IMG/VR virus record: IMGVR_UViG_3300042691_030094
Span: 1 to 31,776 of that record
Strand: one strand, 5' to 3'
DNA: 31,776 bases
Origin: a virus
The translations under genes were made by a program, and so were the position numbers. The notes under the pieces were generated by a model that ran no database searches, had not been told where the DNA came from, and saw only the letters and a program-made list of their open reading frames with translations. This document shows, one piece after another, positions 15,326 to 24,246 of this stretch (its first letter is position 1; the number at the start of each line of letters is the position of its first letter).

Positions 15326-17650
15326 ATGGCGATAATAACCGTAGTAAAACGCGATGGCAGTCGTGTGCCACTCGCATTGGAAAAATGGCAAAGTCAAATT
15401 GCCAAGGTGTGTCAAGGCATTGCTGACGTCAGTCAGAGCATGATTGAAATCAAAGCACAGTTGCATTTCTATGATGGTATTACCACTGAAGAAATTGACG
15501 CAGTAACGCTGCGTGCCTGTGTGGATTTGATTGACATTGATGCCAATCCTGATGTGGGGCATACCAACTACCAGTACGTTGCAGGCAAGCAACGACTGAG
15601 CATGTTGCGTAAAGATGTATATGGCAGTTACGAGCCTCCTCGTCTGTATGAAATCGTAAAACGCAATGTGGCCACTGGCTTGTATACACCTGAATTGCTT
15701 GAGTGGTACACCGAAGCCGAGTGGGATCGCATGCAAGAGTTTATTGATCACAGTCGTGACGAACAGTATACCTATGCAGCTATTGAACAGCTGATTGAAA
15801 AATATCTTGTGCGTAATCGAAGTACCAAGGAGATCTATGAAACACCTCAAGTTCGCTACATGGTGGCTGCGGCAACAGTGTTCCATCGTGAAGAGCCGCA
15901 TACCGCTCGCATGCGATACATTAAAGAATATTACACAGCAGCCAGTGATGGTCTTTTTACTTTGGCTACTCCCGTTCTTGCTGGTCTGGGCACGCCTACC
16001 AAACAGTTTAGTTCTTGTGTCCTTATTCGTAGCGATGACGACCTTGATAGTATCTTCGCTTCCGGAGAAATGATGGCCAAGTATGCCAGTAAACGTGCTG
16101 GCATTGGCTTGGAGATTGGTAGACTACGTCCGCTAGGATCACCTATCCGTGGCGGCGAAATCATGCACACAGGCATGATACCATTCCTGAAAAAATGGTT
16201 TGGTGACTTAAGGAGTTGTTCACAAGGTGGCATACGCAATGCCAGTGCCACTGTGTTCTATCCTATTTGGCATCATCAGTTTGATGATCTCATTGTGCTT
16301 AAAAACAATCAAGGCACTGAAGAAACACGAGTCCGACACATGGATTATGGCGTGGTATTGTCTGCGTTCTTTTGGCGTCGTTTCAAAAATAAAGAAAATA
16401 TCACTTTCTTCGATCCCAACGAAGTACCAGACCTGTATGAAGCTTTCTATAAAGATACCAAACGGTTTGAAGATCTATATGTGAAATATGAGAAAGACAC
16501 CAAGCTGCGCAAGAAAGTTATTGCAGCAGAAGAAGTTTTTAAAAGTGGTATTCTAAAAGAGCGCACTGACACTGGTCGTATCTATCTTGTGTTTATTGAC
16601 AATGTCATGAACCAAGGGCCGTTTGATCCTGAATGGCATACCATATATCAAAGCAATCTCTGCTGCGAAATACTGTTGCCCACCAAACCATTCAAGCGAT
16701 TGGATGATGCTAATGGTCGTATTGCACTGTGCACTCTTGGCAGCATCAACTGGGGTGCTTTCCGCCATCCCGAAGACATGCGTAGAGCCTGTCGTATCCT
16801 TCAGCGTAGTTTGTGCAACATACTTGACTATCAAGACTTTTTGAGTATACAAAGCAAGCTCAGTAATGATGAGATACAACCCCTGGGTATAGGTGTTACC
16901 AATCTTGCATACTGGCACGCCAAGCGTGGGTTACAATACGGTGAAACTGATGCACTGGCTGAGGTCAAGACATGGATTGAACATCAAGCCTATTATCTTA
17001 CCGAAGCCACAGTGGAATTGGCCAAAGAGCGAGGACGCTGTGTAGACAGTGATCGCACACGCTATGGACAAGGCATATTCCCTTGGGAACTTCGAGCCGA
17101 GGGTGTAAATGAACTAGTGGATTTTGCTCCTGAACTTGATTGGGAGCCGTTAAGAGAGGAAATGAAACAGCATGGAGTACGTAACGCCACACTTATGGCT
17201 ATCGCTCCCGTGGAGAGCAGTAGTGTTGTTATTAATAGCACTAATGGCATTGAAATGCCAATGAGTCTGATCACAGTGAAAGAAAGCAAAGCAGGCAGTT
17301 TTACACAAGTGGTTCCCGACTATCATAAAATGAAAAATCGCTATCAGTTGATGTGGGATCAAACCGATTGTGTGGGCTATTTGAAAACCGCTGCTGTGTT
17401 ACAGGCCTATGTGGATCAAAGCATCAGCACCAATACCTTTTATAATCCCGCACACTTTGTGAACCGCAAGGTCCCCACAACCTTGATTGCAAAGAATCTC
17501 ATGAACGCACATCATTGGGGTGTCAAGACTTTTTACTACAGCCTTATCAACAAACAAGGTGCCAAGAGTCTGGAAAGCGAAGACGTGGTATTGCCTGTGG
17601 CCATTGATGATGACATGTTGGAAGACGACTGCGAAGCATGCAAGCTTTAA
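15326..17650 (+). CDS. nrdA: Class Ia ribonucleotide reductase, large (alpha) subunit
   Basis: 774 aa. Reduces ribonucleoside diphosphates to deoxy forms with the NrdB radical. The ATP-cone regulatory domain occupies about 1-95 (TVVKRDGSRVPL). Catalytic residues are in place: C231 (SSCVLI), N444-C446-E448 (SNLCCEI) and C469 (LCTLGSINW), the radical-transfer Tyr pair (TFYYS), and the C-terminal redox pair C769/C772. These C-terminal cysteines would be reduced by glutaredoxin, encoded 2 kb downstream. An ATP cone means allosteric on/off control is likely kept. Its spacing to the previous gene (2 bases) and to the next (9 bases) suggests one operon. Confidence 0.96.
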   Translation: MAIITVVKRDGSRVPLALEKWQSQIAKVCQGIADVSQSMIEIKAQLHFYDGITTEEIDAVTLRACVDLIDIDANPDVGHTNYQYVAGKQRLSMLRKDVYGSYEPPRLYEIVKRNVATGLYTPELLEWYTEAEWDRMQEFIDHSRDEQYTYAAIEQLIEKYLVRNRSTKEIYETPQVRYMVAAATVFHREEPHTARMRYIKEYYTAASDGLFTLATPVLAGLGTPTKQFSSCVLIRSDDDLDSIFASGEMMAKYASKRAGIGLEIGRLRPLGSPIRGGEIMHTGMIPFLKKWFGDLRSCSQGGIRNASATVFYPIWHHQFDDLIVLKNNQGTEETRVRHMDYGVVLSAFFWRRFKNKENITFFDPNEVPDLYEAFYKDTKRFEDLYVKYEKDTKLRKKVIAAEEVFKSGILKERTDTGRIYLVFIDNVMNQGPFDPEWHTIYQSNLCCEILLPTKPFKRLDDANGRIALCTLGSINWGAFRHPEDMRRACRILQRSLCNILDYQDFLSIQSKLSNDEIQPLGIGVTNLAYWHAKRGLQYGETDALAEVKTWIEHQAYYLTEATVELAKERGRCVDSDRTRYGQGIFPWELRAEGVNELVDFAPELDWEPLREEMKQHGVRNATLMAIAPVESSSVVINSTNGIEMPMSLITVKESKAGSFTQVVPDYHKMKNRYQLMWDQTDCVGYLKTAAVLQAYVDQSISTNTFYNPAHFVNRKVPTTLIAKNLMNAHHWGVKTFYYSLINKQGAKSLESEDVVLPVAIDDDMLEDDCEACKL

Positions 17651-17659
17651 AGGATTATC

Positions 17660-18292
17660 ATGAGTTTTTTAGTAGCCAATCTGCCGCCTGTGCACTGTTA
17701 CATAAGAAAAGAATTTTTATATGACTTTGAAAAAGGCCACGGAGAATTTGAGCCCTGTATTTGGGTCACTATCAAAAGCATCAGAGGACAGGCGTTTAGA
17801 ATTGAATCCTATCTACCAAATTTTGGAGCATTATACGACAAACTGCCATTGCATGCTTATGTCAGCCGAACGGATAATCTGCCAGAGACTTTTCTACCTC
17901 TAGACACGCTGCAAATCTGGGACTGTTTTGATTATGATATAACAATAATTCAAAAGGCTTTTTTGAGTAATTTGTCTTGTAAGTTCTATGCAAAAGACAA
18001 ACAATTCTATCAAGGCAATTATCTCTTTACTGTGGATCATGCTCATCCTGACAGAAATATCATTGACATGGGCTACAGTGAATGGCCTGAAGATCACAAA
18101 AGTTTCAACTTCATTGAACTAGACAACGGGCAATATGCAGCACAACCCAACAATAGATGCTTGTTCTTGGATGCTGCAAGTAACCCAAAAGAACTAAAAT
18201 TTCCAGATTTTAAAGTTTGTACCAAGAAGTATATTGTGGAACAAAATCCAAAATGGGCTTTGGGTGATTCCGACTTGGTCACATACGACTAA
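17660..18292 (+). CDS. Conserved unknown protein between nrdA and nrdB (210 aa)
   Basis: Not recognised by function. Begins MSFLVANLPPVHCYIRKEFLYDF; a protein with a similar start occurs near the reductase genes of other T4-like marine phages. Beta-rich, hydrophilic, no cysteine pair or membrane segment. It has a fair Shine-Dalgarno (AAAGGAT, spacing six) and lies nine bases after nrdA, so it is likely co-transcribed. Position suggests a link to nucleotide metabolism but it may simply be a conserved passenger. Confidence 0.72.
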   Translation: MSFLVANLPPVHCYIRKEFLYDFEKGHGEFEPCIWVTIKSIRGQAFRIESYLPNFGALYDKLPLHAYVSRTDNLPETFLPLDTLQIWDCFDYDITIIQKAFLSNLSCKFYAKDKQFYQGNYLFTVDHAHPDRNIIDMGYSEWPEDHKSFNFIELDNGQYAAQPNNRCLFLDAASNPKELKFPDFKVCTKKYIVEQNPKWALGDSDLVTYD

Positions 18293-18299
18293 CTAAATA
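18292..18299 (+). promoter_or_regulatory. Late-promoter-like motif ACTAAATA
   Basis: Overlaps the stop of the preceding gene, 65 bases before nrdB. Two mismatches to the T4 late consensus. It shares the short intergenic stretch with a sigma70-like element. Confidence 0.28.
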
Positions 18300-18311
18300 T
18301 TCGCCAGGTCG

Positions 18312-18341
18312 TTCAGTAACACTATCAACCTGTGATATAAA
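18312..18341 (+). promoter_or_regulatory. Candidate extended -10 promoter for nrdB
   Basis: TATAAA (18336-18341) is preceded by TG at 18333-18334 (TGA-TATAAA, an extended -10), with a weak TTCAGT at 18312-18317, 18 bases upstream. It would give nrdB, and the genes after it, a start separate from nrdA. Confidence 0.4.
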
Positions 18342-18363
18342 CAGAATCAATAAGGCATTTATA

Positions 18364-19467
18364 ATGAGCAAACAACAATACAATCTCGCTACCAAAACAG
18401 ACTACATGCAACGTCGCATGTTCTTGGATCCTGCAGGTCCAGTTACCATTCAACGTTTTGAAGAAGTAAAATATCCCAAGATACAAAAATTTGAACAAGA
18501 AGCACGTGGATTTTTTTGGGTACCAGAAGAAGTGAACCTAACCAAAGACGCCCAGGATTTCAAAGAGTCCAGTGACACTGTGCGTCATATCTTTACCAGT
18601 AATCTGTTACGCCAAACAGCTCTAGACAGTATTCAAGGTCGTGGCCCAAGTCAAATCTTTACTCCAGTTGTGAGTCTGCCAGAGCTGGAAGCACTGTTAT
18701 ACAATTGGACATTCTTTGAAACAAACATTCACAGCCGTAGTTACAGCCACATCATTCGTAACATCTACAACGTGCCCAAGGAAGTGTTTAACACTATCCA
18801 CGACACTGAAGAAATAGTCAATATGGCCAGTAGTGTGGGCAATTACTACGATCAACTACACACTATTAATTGTGCGAAAGAATTAGGTAGTCCTCCTGTT
18901 TCAGAAGAGCAACATATCCGAGCAATTTGGCTAGCGCTCAATGCCAGTTACGCACTAGAAGCATTTCGCTTTATGGTTTCATTTGCCACAAGTTTGGCCA
19001 TGGTGGAGAACAAAATCTTTATTGGTAATGGCAACATTATCAGCTTGATACTACAAGATGAAATCTTACATCGCGATTGGACTGCTTTCTTGATCAATCA
19101 AGTGGTCAAAGAAGATCCACGTTTTGCACAGGCTAAGATCGCGTGTGAAGCAGAAGTGCAGGTCATGTACGCAGATGTTATCCGTGAAGAAAAAGACTGG
19201 GCAGACTATTTGTTTAGTCGTGGTCCTGTGATTGGGCTGAATGCCAATATTCTCAAAGACTTTGTGGACTACACTGCATTGTCGGCACTGAAAGAAATTG
19301 GTATCAAGTATTGGAATCCAGCACCAAAAAACACTCCAATACCTTGGTTCAACAAACACGTTGACACTCACAAGAAACAAACTGCACTACAAGAAAATGA
19401 ATCAACTAACTATGTTATTGGTATCATGAGTGATGATATCAACTACGAAGAATTACCCAGTTTATAA
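18364..19467 (+). CDS. nrdB: Class Ia ribonucleotide reductase, small (beta) subunit
   Basis: 367 aa. Carries the di-iron site and tyrosyl radical for NrdA. Ligands: D88 (LDSIQGRG), E119 and H123 (ETNIHSRSY), E199 (LEAFRF), E233 and H236 (DEILHRDW); the radical tyrosine is Y127 in SRSYSHI, matching Y122 of E. coli NrdB. Compared with E. coli ETIHSRSY, one residue is inserted (N121), giving E-x3-H rather than E-x2-H at the metal site. The C-terminus ending in NYEELPSL looks like the usual NrdA docking tail. Shine-Dalgarno TAAGG at about eight bases. Confidence 0.95.
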   Translation: MSKQQYNLATKTDYMQRRMFLDPAGPVTIQRFEEVKYPKIQKFEQEARGFFWVPEEVNLTKDAQDFKESSDTVRHIFTSNLLRQTALDSIQGRGPSQIFTPVVSLPELEALLYNWTFFETNIHSRSYSHIIRNIYNVPKEVFNTIHDTEEIVNMASSVGNYYDQLHTINCAKELGSPPVSEEQHIRAIWLALNASYALEAFRFMVSFATSLAMVENKIFIGNGNIISLILQDEILHRDWTAFLINQVVKEDPRFAQAKIACEAEVQVMYADVIREEKDWADYLFSRGPVIGLNANILKDFVDYTALSALKEIGIKYWNPAPKNTPIPWFNKHVDTHKKQTALQENESTNYVIGIMSDDINYEELPSL

Positions 19468-19485
19468 TTAGAGGAAAAAAGTAAA

Positions 19486-19722
19486 ATGAAAGCAATAGTT
19501 TGGAGCAAAGACAATTGTGCTTTTTGTGATCAAGCCAAGGCGCTGTTGAATCAGCGTGGTATAGAGTTTGAAGAACGACGTATTGGTCACGGTTGGAGCC
19601 GTGAACAGTTATTAGAATCAGTGCCCTCTGCTCGCACTGTGCCACAGATTTTTCTTGATGAAGAATTAGTAGGTGGTTTTACCGAATTACGACAAAGGCT
19701 AAAAGATGCAAATAACCAGTAA
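19486..19722 (+). CDS. Glutaredoxin
   Basis: 78 aa, thioredoxin fold. Redox motif CAFC (C11-C14) near the start, TVPQIF with the cis-proline, and GGFTEL near the end, all typical of class I glutaredoxins. It would reduce the C-terminal cysteine pair of NrdA, as T4 NrdC does. A strong AGAGGA site lies nine bases before the ATG, and the gene follows nrdB by 18 bases. It overlaps the next gene by 17 bases. Confidence 0.92.
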   Translation: MKAIVWSKDNCAFCDQAKALLNQRGIEFEERRIGHGWSREQLLESVPSARTVPQIFLDEELVGGFTELRQRLKDANNQ

Positions 19723-20005
19723 CGAAGTGTATTGTTTTAAAATTGCCAATGGTGATGAAATCATTGCCAAGGTAATCAGTACAGATGCAACCACTGTGAC
19801 AGTGGCAGATCCCTTGACTGTAATCCCCAGTGCTCAAGGCATACAATTAGTGCCTAGTCTTTTCACCGCTAGCCCAGGGGAAAATATCACTATAAATACA
19901 AACAATATCAGTATGCTGGCATTGGTTAGAGACGAAGTTAGAGATCGTTTTATTGAAGCCACAACTGGAATTGCTCCGGTACGTAACAAGATCTTGATGG
20001 GTTAG
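19706..20005 (+). CDS. Sm-like (LSm-type) small protein
   Basis: 99 aa. The start NEVYCFKIANGDEIIAKVIS followed by TVTVADPL looks like the Sm1 fold of short Sm-like proteins found in T4-like cyanophages; a second strand set SPGENITINTNNISMLALV fits Sm2. RNA binding is expected from the fold but not proven, and key RNA-binding residues cannot be judged. AAAGG lies about eight bases upstream of the ATG, inside the glutaredoxin gene. A tight operon with the next gene (1 base apart). Confidence 0.6.
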   Translation: MQITSNEVYCFKIANGDEIIAKVISTDATTVTVADPLTVIPSAQGIQLVPSLFTASPGENITINTNNISMLALVRDEVRDRFIEATTGIAPVRNKILMG

Positions 20006-20006
20006 T

Positions 20007-20219
20007 ATGCATCGGTTTGTTGTGATGAGGAACGGTGAATTAGAAACCTATCACGACTATGACCACATCCCGCTGGATTTTGATCACGTGATAGAATTCA
20101 TACCAGAAATACCACCCGGACCGCACACAGATGCACAGCATGAAGAAATTGATCTTTGGGATCAAAAACTACAACAGCTTATGAGGATTGAGTATGCCCG
20201 CAGTAGCCAGAAGGGGTGA
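20007..20219 (+). CDS. Small conserved phage protein (70 aa)
   Basis: Not recognised by function. Short acidic protein (MHRFVVMRNGELETYHDYDHIP, then DHVIEFIPEIPPGPHTDAQHEEID), of a type often seen beside structural genes in T4-like marine phages. No signal, Cys motif or membrane segment. It starts one base after the previous stop; its end overlaps the PAAR gene by 26 bases, so the two are in one transcript. Confidence 0.65.
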   Translation: MHRFVVMRNGELETYHDYDHIPLDFDHVIEFIPEIPPGPHTDAQHEEIDLWDQKLQQLMRIEYARSSQKG

Positions 20220-20484
20220 CACAGATGTTCCACACTGTTCCGGACACAATGTTCAAAATGCGTCAGGCGATGTGTTTGCCAATGGTATAGGTGTGGCTAG
20301 AAAAGGTGATCGAAACACTCCGCATGTGAAACCAGCGCCCAAGAAGTGCAGATTTTGTCAAGCATCTATTTCTACTGGAAGCGGTTCAGTGTTTGTGAAC
20401 GGTAGACCAGTGGCACGAGTAGGTGACCGATACAGTGGATGCACTTCAATTGCCCGCGGTAGTCCTAATGTGTTTGCCGCATAA
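20194..20484 (+). CDS. PAAR-repeat spike-tip protein
   Basis: 96 aa, the small cone that sharpens the central spike of contractile tails (T4 gp5.4 type). Repeats of the family pattern are clear: VARRGDTD, VARKGDRN and VARVGDRY, with HCSGHN, PHVKP and CRFC/CTSI supplying possible metal ligands at the tip. The ATG at 20194 is preferred over an in-frame TTG at 20188 because GAGGA (20183-20187) lies six bases before it. It is followed within three bases by two virion-type genes, consistent with a spike and baseplate-hub group. Confidence 0.9.
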   Translation: MPAVARRGDTDVPHCSGHNVQNASGDVFANGIGVARKGDRNTPHVKPAPKKCRFCQASISTGSGSVFVNGRPVARVGDRYSGCTSIARGSPNVFAA

Positions 20485-20486
20485 CA

Positions 20487-21479
20487 ATGACCACACCATT
20501 ACAGCTTATTGCTCTAGCAGGAATCAATCAAAACACAGCACTGCGTGTTAGTGCCAGTCTTACCAACGCTCTGTCAAGTTGGAATTCACAAACCTGGGTA
20601 GCAGACTGGAAGGCAGCGGTACTTGAAGGTGCTACACCTGTGCCCAGCCCTACTCCGCCATTTGCCAATGTTACCTTGTTAAGCAATGCCACATTGGGAA
20701 ACATGACCACTATTGGCAGTTCAACCTGTCCGGCTCTAGGTGAAGCATTTCCGGTTTCAGTAACTGGTGTGTCTGCAAACTATCTCACGCCAGGTGTTAC
20801 TGGTCTTATTGCTTCTCAGGCTGTGACCACCATGAGCACCAATGACCTCAGTAAATTTTGTCAAGCATTCAGCAGTGCCACTGGTTACGTTGCTGGAACC
20901 AATCAAACTATCAACGTGTCAATCAACAGTGGAAGTTTTCTTGGACCCACGTTCACGGGCATGGACAGTTTGACCACTGGTGATATTACCAAGATGAATC
21001 AAGCGTTGCCTGAATTCGCCGGGGATCTAAGAAAACTAGGATTCGTGATCAATCTGGCTAACTTAGGAGACATGGGCAGTCCTGCTGCATTGTTACAAAA
21101 CCTTTTCGCACGTGGTGTGTTGCCAACTGTGAGCAATGCGCTTGTGGCAGAAGGTATTCCGCTTGCTGACGTAAATGCTCTAGTTGATCCGGATTATGAA
21201 CTTGCTGACAGCTCACAACGCCTGGCCTATTTGGCCATGACCAAGATTGTAGGCAATGATCTAGAACAAGTACTGGCAGTGCTACAGTGTACCACAGCCA
21301 ATATCAAAACCATGGCGGATCTGCTGAATCCAGTAAAGCTGTTTCCAAACAGTTTTAGAACCATGACCACAACTACCAATGTGGGTGTGCGTGGCATCTA
21401 TCTAGACTCAAATGGCACTGTTAATTCCAATCTTGAAAGACAGTTGCCGCAATATTATATTCGAGAAATACCAGCATGA
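20487..21479 (+). CDS. Virion structural protein, probably baseplate/spike-associated (330 aa)
   Basis: Function not recognised. Low-charge, Thr/Asn/Ala-rich sequence with many alternating small residues, typical of phage structural proteins. It starts three bases after the PAAR gene and shares an ATGA junction with the next gene, so it is co-translated with a similar protein. PAAR proteins sit on the gp5/gp27-type spike complex, so one of this pair may be a hub or spike component; no lysozyme motif is visible. Confidence 0.65.
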   Translation: MTTPLQLIALAGINQNTALRVSASLTNALSSWNSQTWVADWKAAVLEGATPVPSPTPPFANVTLLSNATLGNMTTIGSSTCPALGEAFPVSVTGVSANYLTPGVTGLIASQAVTTMSTNDLSKFCQAFSSATGYVAGTNQTINVSINSGSFLGPTFTGMDSLTTGDITKMNQALPEFAGDLRKLGFVINLANLGDMGSPAALLQNLFARGVLPTVSNALVAEGIPLADVNALVDPDYELADSSQRLAYLAMTKIVGNDLEQVLAVLQCTTANIKTMADLLNPVKLFPNSFRTMTTTTNVGVRGIYLDSNGTVNSNLERQLPQYYIREIPA

Positions 21480-22405
21480 TCACTTATGAGCGCTTGAAGA
21501 CCATGATCCCTGCAGATCAAGCCTTGGCCAACAAGGCCTTGCAGGCCAGTTTTGAACAAGTGAAAGGTATCGCTCAAACTCCCATGTCTGCATTTGCCAA
21601 CACCGTGGCTGTACTGGAAACCAACAATGGGTTGAATTTGATCAACAGTCTCACTGAAGCAGTGCCTTCAACAGTTAGATCCTATATACAAAGCACAGTG
21701 GCCACTGGTACTGGTCCAAACGGCACACTTACTCTAGGCGATGTACTGGGTTGTGGTTCTGGATATAACATCACCAATCAATTAAACAATGTGCGTACCA
21801 ACGTGGCCAATATCAACATTGCCACTTTGACCATAGCCTATTCAAGAATGTTAGGTGTATTGGACGGCACATTTGGTAACACCAGTAACATCAACATACC
21901 AGCAGGTCCTGGATTTGGAAACTATGCCAATGCCAATGCAGCTATCAACAGTCTTTGTTCGTCGGCAAATAGTATTATTTCTGGCTTGGTGTCAAGTTAT
22001 CCTAATGCCATTGCCAATATCAATTCCAATTGGTTAACAGTGGCAACATCGCTGCGAAACCAAGTGGTGAATCTTGCTGCATCGCAAATTGATTATTCAA
22101 ATCTGTCAGCAAATCAATTCCAAAGTGTGCAGTCATTTGCATTTAGTTTACATGACTATGGTCTAGATACCGAAGCTGGAGGTCCAGCAGAGTATCTTGT
22201 GGCCGTGGCAAACACTGCCAACCAGGGTGGTCAAGCAGTGATTGGTGCCATGCGTGAAGGGCGTAATATAGCAGCACTGAACAACGGTGGTCTTGGTGTT
22301 GATTCCACTATTCCAGCAGTGCCCAGCAGCCCGCCCGGTCCTGGTAACATTGGACAGCCTAATTACACTTCTTCACAAGCAGTTGCTAATATCATAACCA
22401 GTTAA
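21476..22405 (+). CDS. Virion structural protein, partner of the preceding gene (309 aa)
   Basis: Function not recognised. Begins MITYERLKTMIPADQALANKA and is Ala/Asn/Ser-rich with a Pro/Gly-rich end (SSPPGPGNIGQPN). It resembles the preceding protein in composition and overall look, so the two could be diverged paralogs, but this needs an alignment. ATGA start overlap. It is the last gene before a sigma70-type promoter, so probably the end of this transcription unit; no clear terminator hairpin follows. Confidence 0.65.
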   Translation: MITYERLKTMIPADQALANKALQASFEQVKGIAQTPMSAFANTVAVLETNNGLNLINSLTEAVPSTVRSYIQSTVATGTGPNGTLTLGDVLGCGSGYNITNQLNNVRTNVANINIATLTIAYSRMLGVLDGTFGNTSNINIPAGPGFGNYANANAAINSLCSSANSIISGLVSSYPNAIANINSNWLTVATSLRNQVVNLAASQIDYSNLSANQFQSVQSFAFSLHDYGLDTEAGGPAEYLVAVANTANQGGQAVIGAMREGRNIAALNNGGLGVDSTIPAVPSSPPGPGNIGQPNYTSSQAVANIITS

Positions 22406-22420
22406 CAGATTAACAACTGG

Positions 22421-22449
22421 TTGATCAATAATTCAACTTGTGCTACACT
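22421..22449 (+). promoter_or_regulatory. Sigma70-type promoter for the DNA ligase gene
   Basis: TTGATC (22421-22426), exactly 17 bases, TACACT (22444-22449) with a TG-C extension just before it. It lies 33 bases before the ligase ATG, which has its own TAGGAG site. Probably an early promoter read by host polymerase. Confidence 0.65.
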
Positions 22450-22481
22450 ATGTCCATTGATGCATAATCTAGGAGCGATCA

Positions 22482-23879
22482 ATGGGACTCACACTATCAG
22501 ATATTAAATATACAATAGACATAGAAAGTGAACATTACCGGGGCCTAATAGTGGCAGATGAATGGATCAAGGATCTAGAAAGTTCGGACAGTCGCCTACA
22601 CAAAGAAAAGGTTATTGAAAAAGCTCTTATGGCTGCCAAACTGGGCAGCTACAATGCACAATGTTTTTTGTTCAATTGTTTTCTTGCGTACAATCCTTTT
22701 TACACATATGGTGTGAAAAAAGTTTCAGAGAGTCACGGACTGTCAGGACGAGACAACAATTGGGTGGCCTTTTGGGCCTTGTGTGAAGGCTTGCGTACTA
22801 GGAGCATCACAGGCAACGCTGCAAAGCTGGCCATTGATGCAGTGATGAATGACTTTGACAGCAATGAATGGAACATGGTTTGCCGTAGAGTATTGATCAA
22901 AGACCTACGCTGCGGCATCAGCGAAAAAACTCTAAACAAGGTATTAGGTCGTACCGAGTGGCGTATTCCAGTGTTCACATGCCAATTGGCACAGGACAGT
23001 GAAGGCAGTGCTCAAAAATTAACCGGTGTAAAACGATTGGAGTGCAAACTTGATGGTGTACGAGTGTTAGCAGCACTCACACCAAACAGTGTGACCTTGT
23101 ACAGTCGCAATGGCAAGGTGTTTGAAAATTTTGCTGCTATCGAACTGGCACTCAATGAACAGTTTGGCGCAATCAAGTCTGTGCTAAATCAAGCCAATGT
23201 GATCCTTGATGGCGAGATAGTTGGTGAAAGTTTTCAAACTCTAATGCGTCAAGCACACAGAAAATCCAATGCCAACACCACTGGTATGAAATATCACATT
23301 TTTGATTTTGTTCCAACCGCAGCGTTTACCAAAGGCATTTATGCATTGTCCTTGGAGGATAGAATTCAAAAGTTGCAAGAACTATCTGACAGATTTCAAG
23401 ACACAGATTGTTTGCGTATCATGCCAGGCCTATTGGTGGACCTGGACAGCGCAGAAGGACATGATGTTATGAGACGCTTTGCTCAAGATGTAGTGCAAGG
23501 CGGATTTGAAGGCATCATGATCAAGGACACTCAAGCACCTTACAAGTGTTCAAGAAACAGTTCGTGGCTGAAATGGAAACCCACAATCACTGTGGATTTG
23601 ACAATCAAGGGTTTTGAAGAAGGCACCGGTCGTAATCAGGGACGATTAGGTGCTATTATTTGTGAAGGAGTAGACAATGGACGCAACATCTCTGTTAATG
23701 TTGGTAGTGGTTTTAGTGACAGCGATCGGGATTCTTATTACGCCAATCGAGATACACTGCTTGGTAATGTGGTTGAAATCGAAGCTGATGCAATCACGCA
23801 AAACCAAGACGGATCCTACAGTTTAAGATTTCCAAGATTTGTAAGGTTTCGTGGTTTTGAAGCAGACGAAAAAATATAA
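22482..23879 (+). CDS. ATP-dependent DNA ligase (T4 gp30-like)
   Basis: 465 aa. Seals nicks in replication and repair. Motif I is ECKLDGVR with the adenylated lysine K189; motif III is ILDGEIVGE, motif IV FEGIMIKD and motif V WLKWKP, followed by an OB-fold end (VDLTIKGF, NVGSGFSD). An N-terminal helical domain of about 150 residues fits T4 ligase, and length is close to it. It has its own promoter and a good Shine-Dalgarno (TAGGAGCGATCA). The next gene follows one base after the stop. Confidence 0.95.
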   Translation: MGLTLSDIKYTIDIESEHYRGLIVADEWIKDLESSDSRLHKEKVIEKALMAAKLGSYNAQCFLFNCFLAYNPFYTYGVKKVSESHGLSGRDNNWVAFWALCEGLRTRSITGNAAKLAIDAVMNDFDSNEWNMVCRRVLIKDLRCGISEKTLNKVLGRTEWRIPVFTCQLAQDSEGSAQKLTGVKRLECKLDGVRVLAALTPNSVTLYSRNGKVFENFAAIELALNEQFGAIKSVLNQANVILDGEIVGESFQTLMRQAHRKSNANTTGMKYHIFDFVPTAAFTKGIYALSLEDRIQKLQELSDRFQDTDCLRIMPGLLVDLDSAEGHDVMRRFAQDVVQGGFEGIMIKDTQAPYKCSRNSSWLKWKPTITVDLTIKGFEEGTGRNQGRLGAIICEGVDNGRNISVNVGSGFSDSDRDSYYANRDTLLGNVVEIEADAITQNQDGSYSLRFPRFVRFRGFEADEKI

Positions 23880-23880
23880 C

Positions 23881-24207
23881 ATGCACCATCGTTTTATTAT
23901 CATGTGGAATCGGCTAGGTCTGCAATATGTTGCAGACCTGACTCGCATCGAAGGTGAGCGTGTGTGGAGTCGTATCACTGGAGCCAACGATAAGTGGAAT
24001 CCAAGTCTATTAAACCTAAGAACCATAGCCATGGGCTATCAACGAGACCATTATGAAATCTATGAGTTTTTGGCTGACGAAGGTATCACAGAAGAACAAA
24101 TAGTCACTATGTTTGAACAAAGTCCACAGTCTGCCGCTGAAATGATTAGACAATTGGGCGAATGTCTTTACACTGATCGTCCAAGCATGCCTGCTTTGAT
24201 TACATAA
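23881..24207 (+). CDS. Protein of unknown function (108 aa)
   Basis: Not recognised. Begins MHHRFIIMWNRLGLQYVADLTRIEGERVWSRI; helical and hydrophilic with no special motif. The ATG at 23881 comes directly after the ligase stop; the upstream in-frame ATG at 23851 lies inside the ligase gene and is rejected. No clear Shine-Dalgarno, so probably coupled to ligase translation. It could be a small regulator or replication accessory, unproven. The intergenic stretch that follows holds a promoter and a structured RNA. Confidence 0.62.
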   Translation: MHHRFIIMWNRLGLQYVADLTRIEGERVWSRITGANDKWNPSLLNLRTIAMGYQRDHYEIYEFLADEGITEEQIVTMFEQSPQSAAEMIRQLGECLYTDRPSMPALIT

Positions 24208-24211
24208 CCTG

Positions 24212-24240
24212 TTGCTTAATCATGCGCACTGTTGTATAAT
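24212..24240 (+). promoter_or_regulatory. Near-consensus sigma70 promoter
   Basis: TTGCTT (24212-24217), 17-base spacer, perfect TATAAT (24235-24240). Predicted start of transcription near 24247. It is the strongest-looking sigma70 promoter in the window and has no open reading frame for the next 240 bases. Confidence 0.8.
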
Positions 24241-24246
24241 TACTCT

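Noticed and set aside
15224-15901. 225-aa minus-strand frame opposite the start of nrdA
   Set aside because: Antisense of an ATP-cone domain with clear homology; no ribosome site.
15326-19467. Introns, inteins or homing endonucleases in nrdA/nrdB, often found in T4-like phages
   Set aside because: Both reading frames are uninterrupted with all catalytic residues in place.
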